Translations under genes and position numbers: made by a program
Shown here: one piece after another, positions 1 through 8,300 of the stretch
How positions within the stretch are numbered: the first letter of the stretch is position 1
Layout: the number at the start of each line of letters is the position of its first letter
Notes under the pieces: generated by a model
Database searches by the model: none
Told to the model about the DNA's origin: nothing
What the model saw: only the letters and a program-made list of their open reading frames with translations
From: an uncultured Planctomycetales bacterium
GTDB taxonomy: Bacteria > Planctomycetota > Planctomycetia > Pirellulales > Thermoguttaceae
Direction: 5' to 3'
NCBI GenBank assembly: GCA_937889015.1
Contig: CALARR010000319.1
Span: 1 to 15,556, forward strand
DNA: 15,556 bases

Positions 1-2
1 AC

Positions 3-311
3 AACCACCGCGCCCTGTGCAACATCAATCCCAACACGGCCATGCAGACCTACAATCCGGTGGAGGCCGCCTTCCAAGACATCTACGTCGTGGAGAAGAT
101 CGGCACCAAGCAGGGTTGGGCCTGCACCTCGCCCGAGGAAGACTGGTTCACCGGCTATCCCCAGGAAATCGAGGCCTTCTACCGGACCATCGCCTACGGA
201 GAGCCGGCGGAAAGCGACGTCCACCTGGCCGCGGATACGATCTCGACCATCTACAGCGCCTATCTCTCGGCCGCTCGGCAAGGTCAGGCGGTGGAAATCC
301 GACACCTGTAG
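3..311 (+). CDS. Gfo/Idh/MocA-family oxidoreductase, C-terminal fragment
   Basis: Partial gene: the frame is open from the first bases of the window and ends at TAG 309-311, so only about 102 C-terminal residues are visible. The end carries the typical close of Gfo/Idh/MocA NAD(P)-dependent oxidoreductases, a helix reading DTISTIYSAYLSAARQGQ followed by a short strand (AVEIRHL). In this family the N-terminal Rossmann fold binds NAD(P) and the C-terminal alpha/beta domain seen here forms the sugar or cyclitol site and the oligomer face. The dinucleotide site and catalytic Lys-Pro motif lie upstream of the window, so substrate cannot be inferred. The next gene starts 14 nt after the stop with its ribosome-binding site next to this stop codon, so the two are probably co-transcribed. 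The family call is fairly firm; the specific function is unknown. Confidence 0.72.
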   Translation, partial: NHRALCNINPNTAMQTYNPVEAAFQDIYVVEKIGTKQGWACTSPEEDWFTGYPQEIEAFYRTIAYGEPAESDVHLAADTISTIYSAYLSAARQGQAVEIRHL

Positions 312-325
312 AGAGGATTAGGGCC

Positions 326-988
326 ATGCTCGGGGCAATTGGGACACGCGACGTGCTCATGCATCCGGTGGTCACCATCCGCAGTTTCGGTTGGCGTGTC
401 TTTTTCCGAGCAGCGATCTCCTCCAGGCAACAAACGTTCTTGTCGTTGCTCCAGCAGGCCGATTGCTTTCAGGCCAGTCCGCCGCAGCCCAGCCAACTGA
501 TCGATCGCTGCATCCGCCTGGAGCGCGACGCGATGCATCTCTACGACACGTTGGCCCATCGCTTCTCCCAAACGCCTGCCTTGGAGATCTTCTTCGCGCA
601 CCTCTCCGAACAGGAACGCCAGCACGCCGAAATGCTGGAGATCTGCCGCGCGGCGTTGTGTAGCACACACTGCAACGAAGGCCGCTTCCGCCGCTGGCAG
701 GACGATCTGCCCATGCTCGAACAGCAGATGCATGAATATCGCCAATCGCTGGCGGAAGCGACCTCCCCCGAGGACGCCCTGCGATTGGTGCTGCGCATCG
801 AGTCCTCCGAGATCAATCGGGCCTTCGATTCCATCGTCAAGGCCACGCGTTCGCCCTTCGTCAGCCGCCTCGGCGCCTTCCGCAAGGCCACCCGGCGACA
901 CATCGCCTTCATCTGCACCTGCATCCCCGACCTCGCCCCAGCCCTCAAGGCCGAGTGTCGCGACCTCCGCGTCCGCCTCCTGCCGTGA
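326..988 (+). CDS. Ferritin-like diiron (rubrerythrin-like) protein
   Basis: 220 residues, no signal peptide or membrane segment, so cytoplasmic. The pattern is a four-helix ferritin-like bundle. Helix 1 has Glu66 and Tyr73 (E-x6-Y, in LERDAMHLY), helix 2 has E97-R-Q-H100 (an ExxH motif), helix 3 has Glu159 and Glu162 (RIESSEINRAF) and helix 4 has His192 in TRRHIAF. In classical diiron proteins helix 4 would also be ExxH; here the Glu position is Thr189, so the metal site may be incomplete or altered. Family members handle iron or peroxide, or act as diiron oxidases; the reaction here is not known. The ATG at 326 was chosen because GAGAGG (311-316) lies 9 nt upstream. An in-frame ATG at 359 is an alternative and would remove 11 residues. 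It follows the oxidoreductase by 14 nt, probably in one operon. Confidence 0.72.
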   Translation: MLGAIGTRDVLMHPVVTIRSFGWRVFFRAAISSRQQTFLSLLQQADCFQASPPQPSQLIDRCIRLERDAMHLYDTLAHRFSQTPALEIFFAHLSEQERQHAEMLEICRAALCSTHCNEGRFRRWQDDLPMLEQQMHEYRQSLAEATSPEDALRLVLRIESSEINRAFDSIVKATRSPFVSRLGAFRKATRRHIAFICTCIPDLAPALKAECRDLRVRLLP

Positions 989-1157
989 CGCCTGGCGGGA
1001 ACCGGGCACAAACGACCAACCTCCAGGCCACTTTCGCCGACAGGTACTTTTTGCCGCTTGAGGCTGTAACCTGCGCCCGCGATCAACCCACTCTCCGGGA
1101 AACACGCCACTTCGGCGGAGATTCCTCCCGTACTTCACCGGTTCACGGAACTAGCGA

Positions 1158-2213
1158 ATGTCATACCCCTCTGCGATCCGCGGACTTCTCGGGCTGGGGT
1201 GGGGCCTGCTTGCGGCGGCCGTCTGGGCAGTGGAACCCAGCGATCGCCCCCTGCCCGACCGCTGGCGCCTGCCCGGACCCCAGCCGGTCGAAACCGTTGC
1301 CTTCGACTGGACCGATGCGGCCCGGAACCGGCAAGTGCCGGTGAAGATCTACTATCCCAAGTCCGACACACGCTGCGCGGTGGTCATCATGTCCCATGGC
1401 CTGGGCGGATCGCGCGAGGGCTACGAGTACCTGGGTCGCCATTGGGCCAGCCACGGATACGTTTCGGTACATCCCCAACATCAGGGCAGCGATGACTCTG
1501 TGTGGAAGGGGGCGGGCAATATGGCCAACGTGCGCGAGTCGCTGCAGAAGGCCAGCGGCGAATTGGCCAACGCCGCGAATCGGCCCAAGGACGTGACCTT
1601 CGTCATCGATCGGCTGCAACAACTCGACAAAGAAGATGGCCCCTTGCGCAGCCGCCTGGACTGTTCCTGTATCGGCATGGCCGGCCATTCGTTTGGCGCC
1701 TACGCGACCCTGGCTGTGGCAGGCCAGTCCTCTCCTAACCTCTTGGGACGTTCATTCAGCCTGGCCGACTCCCGCATCCGTGCCGCCGCGCCCCTCAGCG
1801 CCCCGGCTCCGCGCCGCCGCGACAACTTGGACCAGGTGTATGGGTCGATCAAGATCCCCTGCCTGCACATGACCGGCACCCTGGACGACAGCCCGATCCG
1901 CGAGACCAAGGCTTCCGAGCGGCGATTGCCCTTCGATCACATCCGCGGGGTCGAGCAGTACCTGGTCACGTTCGTCGGCGGCGATCACATGATCTTCTCG
2001 GGCCGGCCGCGCCGCGCCGAAAGCGCCACCCTGCCCGGCTGGAAGGGCAACTCCACGCAGGACGCTCTATTCCAGGGGTTCATCTGCGCGATCACCACGG
2101 CGTTCTGGGACGCCTATCTCCACGCCGATCCCCAGGCCAGGCAATGGCTCAGCGGCGGCGCCTGCCAGAAGTACCTGGGCCAGCACGCCCAGTTCGAAAC
2201 CAAGTCGCCCTGA
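1158..2213 (+). CDS. Exported alpha/beta hydrolase (dienelactone hydrolase/PAF-acetylhydrolase-like)
   Basis: 351 residues. The N-terminus (residues 1-24) is a signal peptide: a short start, the hydrophobic run IRGLLGLGWGLLAAAVWA, and likely cleavage after AVWA. The mature part is an alpha/beta hydrolase. HGLGG at 80-84 after a beta strand (AVVIMSH) forms the oxyanion region, G-H-S178-F-G is the nucleophile elbow, an Asp at 243 or 244 (GTLDDSP) is the probable acid, and His277 in GGDHMIF completes the triad. The early strand VPVKIYYPKS resembles dienelactone hydrolase and chlorophyllase/PAF-acetylhydrolase relatives. The protein is predicted to hydrolyse an ester outside the cytoplasm; the substrate is unknown. 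The start has only a weak GGAA (1147-1150) seven bases upstream, but the signal peptide begins right there. A 169-nt gap separates it from the ferritin-like gene and only 39 nt from the convergent EAL gene. Confidence 0.8.
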   Translation: MSYPSAIRGLLGLGWGLLAAAVWAVEPSDRPLPDRWRLPGPQPVETVAFDWTDAARNRQVPVKIYYPKSDTRCAVVIMSHGLGGSREGYEYLGRHWASHGYVSVHPQHQGSDDSVWKGAGNMANVRESLQKASGELANAANRPKDVTFVIDRLQQLDKEDGPLRSRLDCSCIGMAGHSFGAYATLAVAGQSSPNLLGRSFSLADSRIRAAAPLSAPAPRRRDNLDQVYGSIKIPCLHMTGTLDDSPIRETKASERRLPFDHIRGVEQYLVTFVGGDHMIFSGRPRRAESATLPGWKGNSTQDALFQGFICAITTAFWDAYLHADPQARQWLSGGACQKYLGQHAQFETKSP

Positions 2214-2252
2214 CCCGAGGGCCTCGCGTCTTCGGGCACGGCCTGCGAAACG

Positions 2253-3380
2253 CTATCGCCGACCGCCTCCGGCAACAGTGTCGCTGGTTCGGACCGACGC
2301 CGGCCGGCCATACAGGAACCCTTGCCCCAGTTCAAAGCCCATCTCCCGGCAGGTCTGGTCTTCCGCCTCGGTCTCCACTCCTTCGGCCAGCGAGCGGATG
2401 CCCAGATCGCACACCATGTGAACCAGGGTTGCCAGCATTTGCTGCCGCTGCGGCGAGGCTGAGTTGATGTCGCGAATCAGCGACATGTCGAACTTCACGT
2501 AGTCCGGGCGGCACTCCGCCAACTCGTTCAATCGTGACTGCCCCACGCCAAAGTCGTCGTAGGCCAGGCTCATGTCCAGGTCTTTCAAGGCCTGGCGGAT
2601 CTCCATGATCTGGGCCGGGTTGGTCGCCGCCAACTCGTGGATTTCCAAGGTCAGCTTCTGCGCCGGATGCTGCTGCCGAATGGCTCGCAGCGACTCGATC
2701 AATCCGCTCTGGGCCAACTCGCGCGGATGGGTGTTCACGAACAGGTGCGCGTCGCCGGGCAAGTCCTTGCCGGCTTGCACTCCTTCCCACCGCAGCATCA
2801 CGCTCAATTCCGTCTCCAGATTCAACTGCGCCGCGGCTCGGAACATCTCCTTGGGCGTCTCCATCTGGTACAGTCGGCTGCGCCCCAGCACTTCGTAGGC
2901 CAGCACCGCGCGCTTCTGCAGGTCCACGATCGGCTGGAAATAGGGCACCACCGCGCGTTCCGACATAAGTTTGTCGAACTGCACCAGGGCCAGGGCCCGG
3001 TCGTAGGCATCGCCGGCGATGGTCTGCGTGGCCTGCACGCTGTTCTGGCCGGCCTGCCGCCGCACGCGGAAGGCGATGCAGGCGAATTGCAGCAGGTCGT
3101 CGTCCTGCAACTGGACCGGTTCCTCGATCCGCCGCGCGTTGACGTACGTGCCGTTCGTGCTGCCCAGGTCCCGCAACCAAAGCCCGCCCTGCGACTGGTA
3201 GATCTCCGCGTGCAGGCTGGAGACCGTGCGGCATGGCAACGATAGCGACAGATCCCCGCGCCGGCCGATCGTGAAGGGCAAGCTGTGGATCGGCTGGTAG
3301 CGGATCGTCTCCTGGGTCTCCAACGGTCCGACAAGAAACCACACAGCCGTGGTAGACGCAAGTGACTCGGCGGGATACAT
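2253..3380 (-). CDS. FHA-EAL protein, probable c-di-GMP phosphodiesterase
   Basis: 375 residues from the chosen start; residue numbers below count from the upstream GTG at 3401, so subtract 7. No signal peptide or transmembrane segment, so cytosolic. Residues 20-115 are an FHA domain (IGRRGD at 45-50, SSLHAEI at 61-67, LRDLGSTNGTYVN at 76-88), the fold that binds phosphothreonine peptides. Residues 150-368 are an EAL domain. The signature is EVLGR instead of EALxR, and the residues that bind the metals and c-di-GMP are present: E170, N223, E253, D282-D283 (DDFGVG), K303, E340 in AEGVE, and Q360 in GQGF. It is therefore probably active in hydrolysing c-di-GMP to pGpG. Coupling to FHA suggests recruitment or control by a phosphorylated partner; the kinase/tubulin gene on the other side of the intergenic region is the obvious candidate, by inference only. 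No GGDEF domain. Confidence 0.87.
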   Translation of the reverse strand: MYPAESLASTTAVWFLVGPLETQETIRYQPIHSLPFTIGRRGDLSLSLPCRTVSSLHAEIYQSQGGLWLRDLGSTNGTYVNARRIEEPVQLQDDDLLQFACIAFRVRRQAGQNSVQATQTIAGDAYDRALALVQFDKLMSERAVVPYFQPIVDLQKRAVLAYEVLGRSRLYQMETPKEMFRAAAQLNLETELSVMLRWEGVQAGKDLPGDAHLFVNTHPRELAQSGLIESLRAIRQQHPAQKLTLEIHELAATNPAQIMEIRQALKDLDMSLAYDDFGVGQSRLNELAECRPDYVKFDMSLIRDINSASPQRQQMLATLVHMVCDLGIRSLAEGVETEAEDQTCREMGFELGQGFLYGRPASVRTSDTVAGGGRR

Positions 3381-3386
3381 GCTGCT

Positions 3387-3390
3387 CTCC
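3387..3390 (-). promoter_or_regulatory. Ribosome-binding site that sets the FHA-EAL start
   Basis: GGAG on the minus strand, 6 nt before the ATG at 3380. The longer reading frame begins with GTG at 3401, but the GGAG then lies inside the coding region, so the ATG is the better start. Confidence 0.6.
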
Positions 3391-3640
3391 GGCGTAAACA
3401 CTCACGGGGTGGGGACTGCTGCCGCTTCGACCCGCTTCGAAGTGGCCTCTCCTCTGGATCTGCGCTCTCCGGGTTCAATCGTCGCGACGGTCGGATTGAG
3501 CTACTGCAACTCTAGCTCCTGGGGGTTCGGCCAAACATATCGCGCGATTCTATTTCGGCGAATCTCTTCGAAGCCCATCCTCTCTTCGGCTGGCCTTGAG
3601 TCGGTTAATCATCACAGCCGGACCTCCCCCGGACATCCGC

Positions 3641-3674
3641 TGCGCGGGACTTGTCGTCTCCCTCGTCACGCGCA
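3641..3674. repeat. Inverted repeat upstream of the ATPase gene
   Basis: TGCGCGGGAC (3641-3650) and GTCACGCGCA (3665-3674) are inverted complements with one mismatch in ten, separated by 14 nt. The centre-to-centre spacing would suit an operator for a dimeric regulator, or a hairpin in a leader transcript. A chance origin in GC-rich DNA is possible. Confidence 0.35.
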
Positions 3675-3858
3675 CGACATGCCCCAGCGTGGGCTAGATT
3701 TACTAGGCAGACATCCCCGGACCGTTCTTCGGAGCTTTGTGCCCGGGAACTCCGCATTCCCTGATCGCGACACTTTCGGATGACACGCCGCAAACGGGGC
3801 AATGTTCCCCGCGCTGCCGCAACGCACCCACGGCTTTTCTAGAGATGTGAGAAACGGC

Positions 3859-5196
3859 ATGCCCGTGCAACACGAAACCCTGGACATCAAAGACAGCCTG
3901 TTAGCATCGCTCCTGGCCGACGACAGTTTCACGCCTGCCGAGTTGAGCACGATCGGTGACTCCGGACTGGGCGAGGAGTTCGTGGAGGGGCTGGTCTGCA
4001 AACATCTGGCCGTCTTCGGCACCAGCGCGGGACGCGCGATTGCCGAGCACCTCTGTCTCCCGCTGCGGATCCTGGAGCCCCTGCTGGGCATGCTGCGCAC
4101 CAGCCAGGTCGTGGTCCACGCCGGCTCCGCCCCGTTCAACGACTACTACTACAGCCTCACCACGCAGGGACGCTCGCGCGCCCAGGCCTTTCTCGACGCC
4201 TGCGCCTACGTCGGCCCGGCCCCCGTCCCCTTGATGGATTACGTGATCTCGGTCGAGGCCCAATCCATCACCGCCGAGAGTCCCGGCCCGGAGAAGCTGG
4301 CCGCCGCGGTGCGCGACATCTCCGTCGATCCGAATTTGTTCGAAAGCCTGGGACCGGCGATCAACTCAGGCGCTGGGATGTTTCTCTACGGAGCTCCTGG
4401 CAACGGCAAGTCGACCCTCGCCAAACGTGTCACGATGTGTTTCGGACAGGAGATCTGGATTCCACACGCCCTCTACGAGGACGGCCAGATCATCAAGTTC
4501 TACGACTCGGCCTATCACAAGCCGGTGGTCAACACCGGCCGCAGCCTGATCAAGCACGCCGAGTACGATCGCCGCTGGCTGAAGATCTCCCGGCCGACCG
4601 TCGTCGTGGGCGGCGAGTTGACCATGGACAACCTGGAACTGCGGCACGAGCCGCGGAGCAACGTCACCGAGGCCCCTCTGCAATTGAAGAGCAATTGCGG
4701 CTGCCTGCTGATCGATGATTTCGGCCGCCAGCGGATTGAGCCCGCCCAACTCCTGAACCGCTGGATCGTGCCCCTGGAAATGCGGCACGACTTCCTGACC
4801 TTGCCGACCGGCAAGAAGTTGCAGGTGCCTTTCGACCAGTTGGTGATCTTCTCCACGAATCTCGAACCGCGCGAGTTGGTCGACGAGGCCTTCCTGCGGC
4901 GGATACCCTTCAAAATCGAGGTCGGCGATCCGAGCGAGGAGGAATTCCACCACCTCTTCCAGTTGTACGCGCGCAGTTTCGGCTGCGACTACCGGCGCGA
5001 GGTCGTCGAGGATCTGCTCTCGCGGCACTACCGCGGCCGGAAACGGCACCTCCGCCGCTGCCATCCGCGCGACCTGTTGCTTCAGATCCGCAGCTATTGC
5101 AACTATGCCCGGCAGCCGCTGGAAATGCGGCCCGAATACTTCGACCGCGCAGCCCGAACCTACTTCGCCACGGTCTTCGGTGACGATCCCGCTTAA
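3859..5196 (+). CDS. AAA-type ATPase with N-terminal winged-helix-like region
   Basis: 445 residues, cytosolic. About residues 20-115 are helical and resemble a winged-helix segment (FTPAELSTIG, HLCLPLRILEPLLGMLRTSQVV). A P-loop ATPase follows: Walker A GAPGNGKS at 178-185, Walker B LLIDDFG at 283-289, a sensor-1 Asn334 (IFSTNLEP), paired arginines R347-R348 in AFLRRIPFKI that fit an arginine finger, and HPRD at 402-405 in a C-terminal lid with a sensor-2-like Arg. Between the Walker motifs lies an insert of about 95 residues. It is not a recognised replication, protease or MoxR protein; the specific role is unknown. It is followed after 114 nt, same strand, by the kinase/tubulin fusion, suggesting a shared process. 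The ATG at 3859 is preferred; an in-frame ATG at 3802 adds 19 low-information residues, and neither has a strong ribosome-binding site (GAGA at 3849-3852 precedes 3859). Confidence 0.78.
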   Translation: MPVQHETLDIKDSLLASLLADDSFTPAELSTIGDSGLGEEFVEGLVCKHLAVFGTSAGRAIAEHLCLPLRILEPLLGMLRTSQVVVHAGSAPFNDYYYSLTTQGRSRAQAFLDACAYVGPAPVPLMDYVISVEAQSITAESPGPEKLAAAVRDISVDPNLFESLGPAINSGAGMFLYGAPGNGKSTLAKRVTMCFGQEIWIPHALYEDGQIIKFYDSAYHKPVVNTGRSLIKHAEYDRRWLKISRPTVVVGGELTMDNLELRHEPRSNVTEAPLQLKSNCGCLLIDDFGRQRIEPAQLLNRWIVPLEMRHDFLTLPTGKKLQVPFDQLVIFSTNLEPRELVDEAFLRRIPFKIEVGDPSEEEFHHLFQLYARSFGCDYRREVVEDLLSRHYRGRKRHLRRCHPRDLLLQIRSYCNYARQPLEMRPEYFDRAARTYFATVFGDDPA

Positions 5197-5212
5197 CGCC
5201 TCTCAGCCCGAG

Positions 5213-5259
5213 GGCCCCCCGTGAGACCGACCACTGGGCGGCCGGTCTCACGGGGGGCC
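5213..5259. terminator. Perfect 17-bp palindrome (attenuator, terminator or dispersed repeat)
   Basis: GGCCCCCCGTGAGACCG (5213-5229) is exactly complementary to 5243-5259, with a 13-nt loop (5230-5242). It lies between the ATPase stop and the kinase/tubulin start, both on the + strand. The stem is very GC-rich, but no T-run follows on either strand, so an ordinary intrinsic terminator is not clear. It could be a transcript attenuator or processing site that sets the ratio of the two products, or a REP-like repeat. The stem is certain; its role is not. Confidence 0.55.
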
Positions 5260-5310
5260 GGGGCCACGGCAGGACTTGCGTGACATTCAAAAGCCCAACG
5301 GCACACAGCC

Positions 5311-8300
5311 ATGAGCATTGCCCCACCTTCCCCGCCCTTCAATCTGGCCGAACCCATCCCTGGATACCGCACCCAGCGGCGGATCGGCGCCGGTGGATAT
5401 GGCGAAGTATGGCAAGCCGACGCGCCGGGCGGAATTGCCAAGGCCATCAAGATCGTCTACGGCTATCATGACAGCGATCGCGCTGCACGTGAACTCGCCG
5501 CCTTGAACCGCATCAAGGAAGTCCGGCATCCCTTCGTGCTCTCCATCGAACGCATCGAACTGTTGGATGGACATCTGGTGATCGTCACCGAACTGGCCGA
5601 CTCCAGCCTGCGCACCGTCTTTGACCAGTGCCGACAAGAGGGCGCGCCGGGTATTCCCCGGGCAGAACTCCTGGGCTACCTGGGCGATGCCGCCGACGCC
5701 CTGGACCACCTCAGCAGCCAACACAACCTGCAACACCTGGACGTCAAGCCGGAGAACCTCTTGCGCATGGGCGGCCGCATTAAAGTGGCCGATTTCGGTC
5801 TGGTCAAGGACCTGCAAGACGTGCGCTGCTCGATGATCAGCGGCTTGACGCCGGTCTACGCCGCCCCCGAGTTGTTCGACGGCCGGCCCAACCGGCACAG
5901 CGATCAGTATAGCTTGGCAATCGTCTACCAGGAGATGCTGACCGGCACCCCCCCCTTCGAAGGCCGCACGACCGCCCAACTCGCGGCCCAGCACCTGCAC
6001 AGCCGCCCCCGCCTCGACCGCTTGCCGGGGTCGGATCAGGCCATCCTGGCCCGGGCCCTGGCCAAGAACCCCGACCAGCGCTTTGCCAGTTGCCGCGAAA
6101 TGGTCGACTGCCTGTACGAGGTGACGCCCAACTGCCGCAGCAACGCACCGCGGTTCGAGATGCGGGCCAACAGCCCGGCTGCGCCCCTGCCGACGCCGCT
6201 TTCGAACAAGACCGAGGTCCTTTCCCCGGCGGAACTCGTGCCCGAGCGCGATCTGGTCCCTGCCGTCCCACGGCCGTCGCCGCCTCCGTTGGAGCCGGCT
6301 CCGCCGATGCGCGATTTGGGGCCGCTCGAGTTCGCGCCGCATGATGTGACCTATGCCCCCGCGATCGTGCTCGGGATCGGCGGCCTGGCCGCCCGCGCAT
6401 TGACCGCACTTCAACGCCGCCTGGCCAATCGCTTTGGAGACCTGGGCGCGGTGCCGGCCCTGCAACTGCTGCTCTTGGATACCGACGCCGAAACGCTCAA
6501 GCTGGCGACGGACGGCGGCGCGCCGGACGGCCTGAGCAACGACGCGGCGATCCTCGTGCCCTTGCGCCCCTCGGCCGACTATCGCCAGGATTTGGATAGT
6601 CACCTGGAATGGCTCAGCCGCCGCTGGATGTACAATATCCCCCGCTCTCTGCAAACACAGGGTCTCCGTCCGCTGGGACGTTTGGCCTTCGTCGATCACC
6701 TGGAACGCGTGGTGGAACGCTTGCGTCGCGCCGTCCGCGCCGCCGTAGAGCCGCAGGGCTTGGAGTCCTCCGCGCGGCAAACGGGCCTCCCCTTCCGTGC
6801 CGGCCCCCCGCGCGTCTTCGTCGTGTCTTCGATCATGGGGGGCACTGGCAGCGGCATGCTGCTCGACGCGGGCTATGTTCTCCGCAAGATCCTCCGCGAA
6901 CTAGGCATGGCCGACGAAGGGTTGTGCGCGCTGCTGGCCTATGGTCGGAACCGCGCCGGACAAGGACGTGACCTCGCCGTGGCCAACGCCCACGCTCTGT
7001 TGGACGAACTCTATCATTACAGCCAGCCCTCCCAGGCTTATCCCGGTGACCCCGCTCGCGGCCTGCCCGCCTTCCCGCCCGAGGACGCCCCCTTCAGCCA
7101 CACCTACCTCCTGCACTTCGGCGAAGATCTGGACGCCCAGGACTTCTTCGCCGGAGCCGAGCAAATCGCACGCTACTTGTACTGCAACACGGTCACTCCG
7201 GCAGGGACCTTCTTCGACCGCTGCCGGGCTGCGGAACACGCCGCCGATTCGCCCGGCGCCGATCCGACCGTGCGCACCTTCGGCCTCTATCAACTGGGAT
7301 TCACACACGAGCATGTGCCGGCCAGCGAGGTCGACACGCTTTGCCAGTCCTTGGTCTTGCGCTGGCGCGGGGCGGCGCGGGCCGAGCCCAATCGCGATTC
7401 CTCCGGTCTTTCCGATCCTGGCCGACTCCTGGCGGCCCACCTCGCCGACGGACTCTGCGAAGAGGAACTTCGCCGCGCGGTGCACTCGCGTGCCGCGGCC
7501 ATGCGCCTGGAAATGCCGGGCCTCCTCGCCGACCTCCAAACGCTGGCCGCCACCGAGATGGGTGGCAGTCCCGAATCCTATCTCCTCGCGGCTTTGCCGC
7601 GTCTGGCCGGCGAGGACCTGGCACACCCCAACGCCGGTCTGCCGCCGGGCGAGTTGGTGCTCGACACCCTGGATGCCCTGATCTGTTCCTCCAGCGTGCA
7701 AGCGGCCGCCACGCTCAGTCTGGAAAAGATCTTCGCCCACTACGCCGAACAACGCGCGGCCGACCACGGTGCTGTGCTCCGCCAATGGATCTTGGAGCAG
7801 GCCGCCGCCTTGGAACACGGCCTGCAGCGTGCCGAACGCGTCTCGGACGTCTTCGCCGAGCATCTCCGCGGCCTGAGCCATGAGGCCGGCGAACGGCTTC
7901 CCGCCCTCCGCCAGCAACTGGACATGCTGAAACACTCCCTCTTGAGCGACAAGAACGGCAGCCGCGACTGGCTCCGCACGCGCGGAATCGGCCCCTGGCG
8001 CAAGACGGTCGTCGACGACCGCTTGACTCGCTACTTCCGCACACGCATCGAGGAGCTGTCCCTCAACGTGGTTTGCCGTTTGACCGGCTACTTGCTGCGC
8101 GACGTGGCCGCCGTCGATGACAAGCTGCGGAACCTGGCGGCCGACCTCAACCGCCTGGCTGACGAGTGCGCTCAGGCGCCACGCGACACCGTAGTCGCCG
8201 CTTCTGGCAACTCGCAGGCCGTGGTCCAAGTCCTGCGCGGTCGGACAACCGACTTGCTGGCCAAAATGGAAGAGCACGTGCGTAGCGACATGCAGCGTCT

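Larger units (their letters stand above)
3381..3858. other. Divergent intergenic region between FHA-EAL and ATPase genes
   Basis: 478 nt with no convincing gene. It must hold promoters for both divergent genes, but no clear -35/-10 pair was found on either strand. It contains a 10-bp palindrome CGTCGCGACG at 3480-3489 and an inverted repeat at 3641-3674 (listed separately). The short frames crossing it on either strand have no domain signature and no good ribosome-binding site. Confidence 0.5.

Noticed and set aside
989..1157. A promoter for the alpha/beta hydrolase
   Set aside because: TTGCCG- and TTGAGG-like hexamers occur near 1050-1065, but no -10 is found at an acceptable spacing.
2214..2252. 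A terminator between the hydrolase and FHA-EAL genes
   Set aside because: Only short complementary pieces (CCCGA with TCGGG) are found in the 39-nt convergent gap, with no T-run on either strand; too weak to call.
3802..3858. Upstream ATG start for the ATPase
   Set aside because: It adds 19 residues with no conserved pattern, and no suitable ribosome-binding site precedes it. It is kept as an alternative only.
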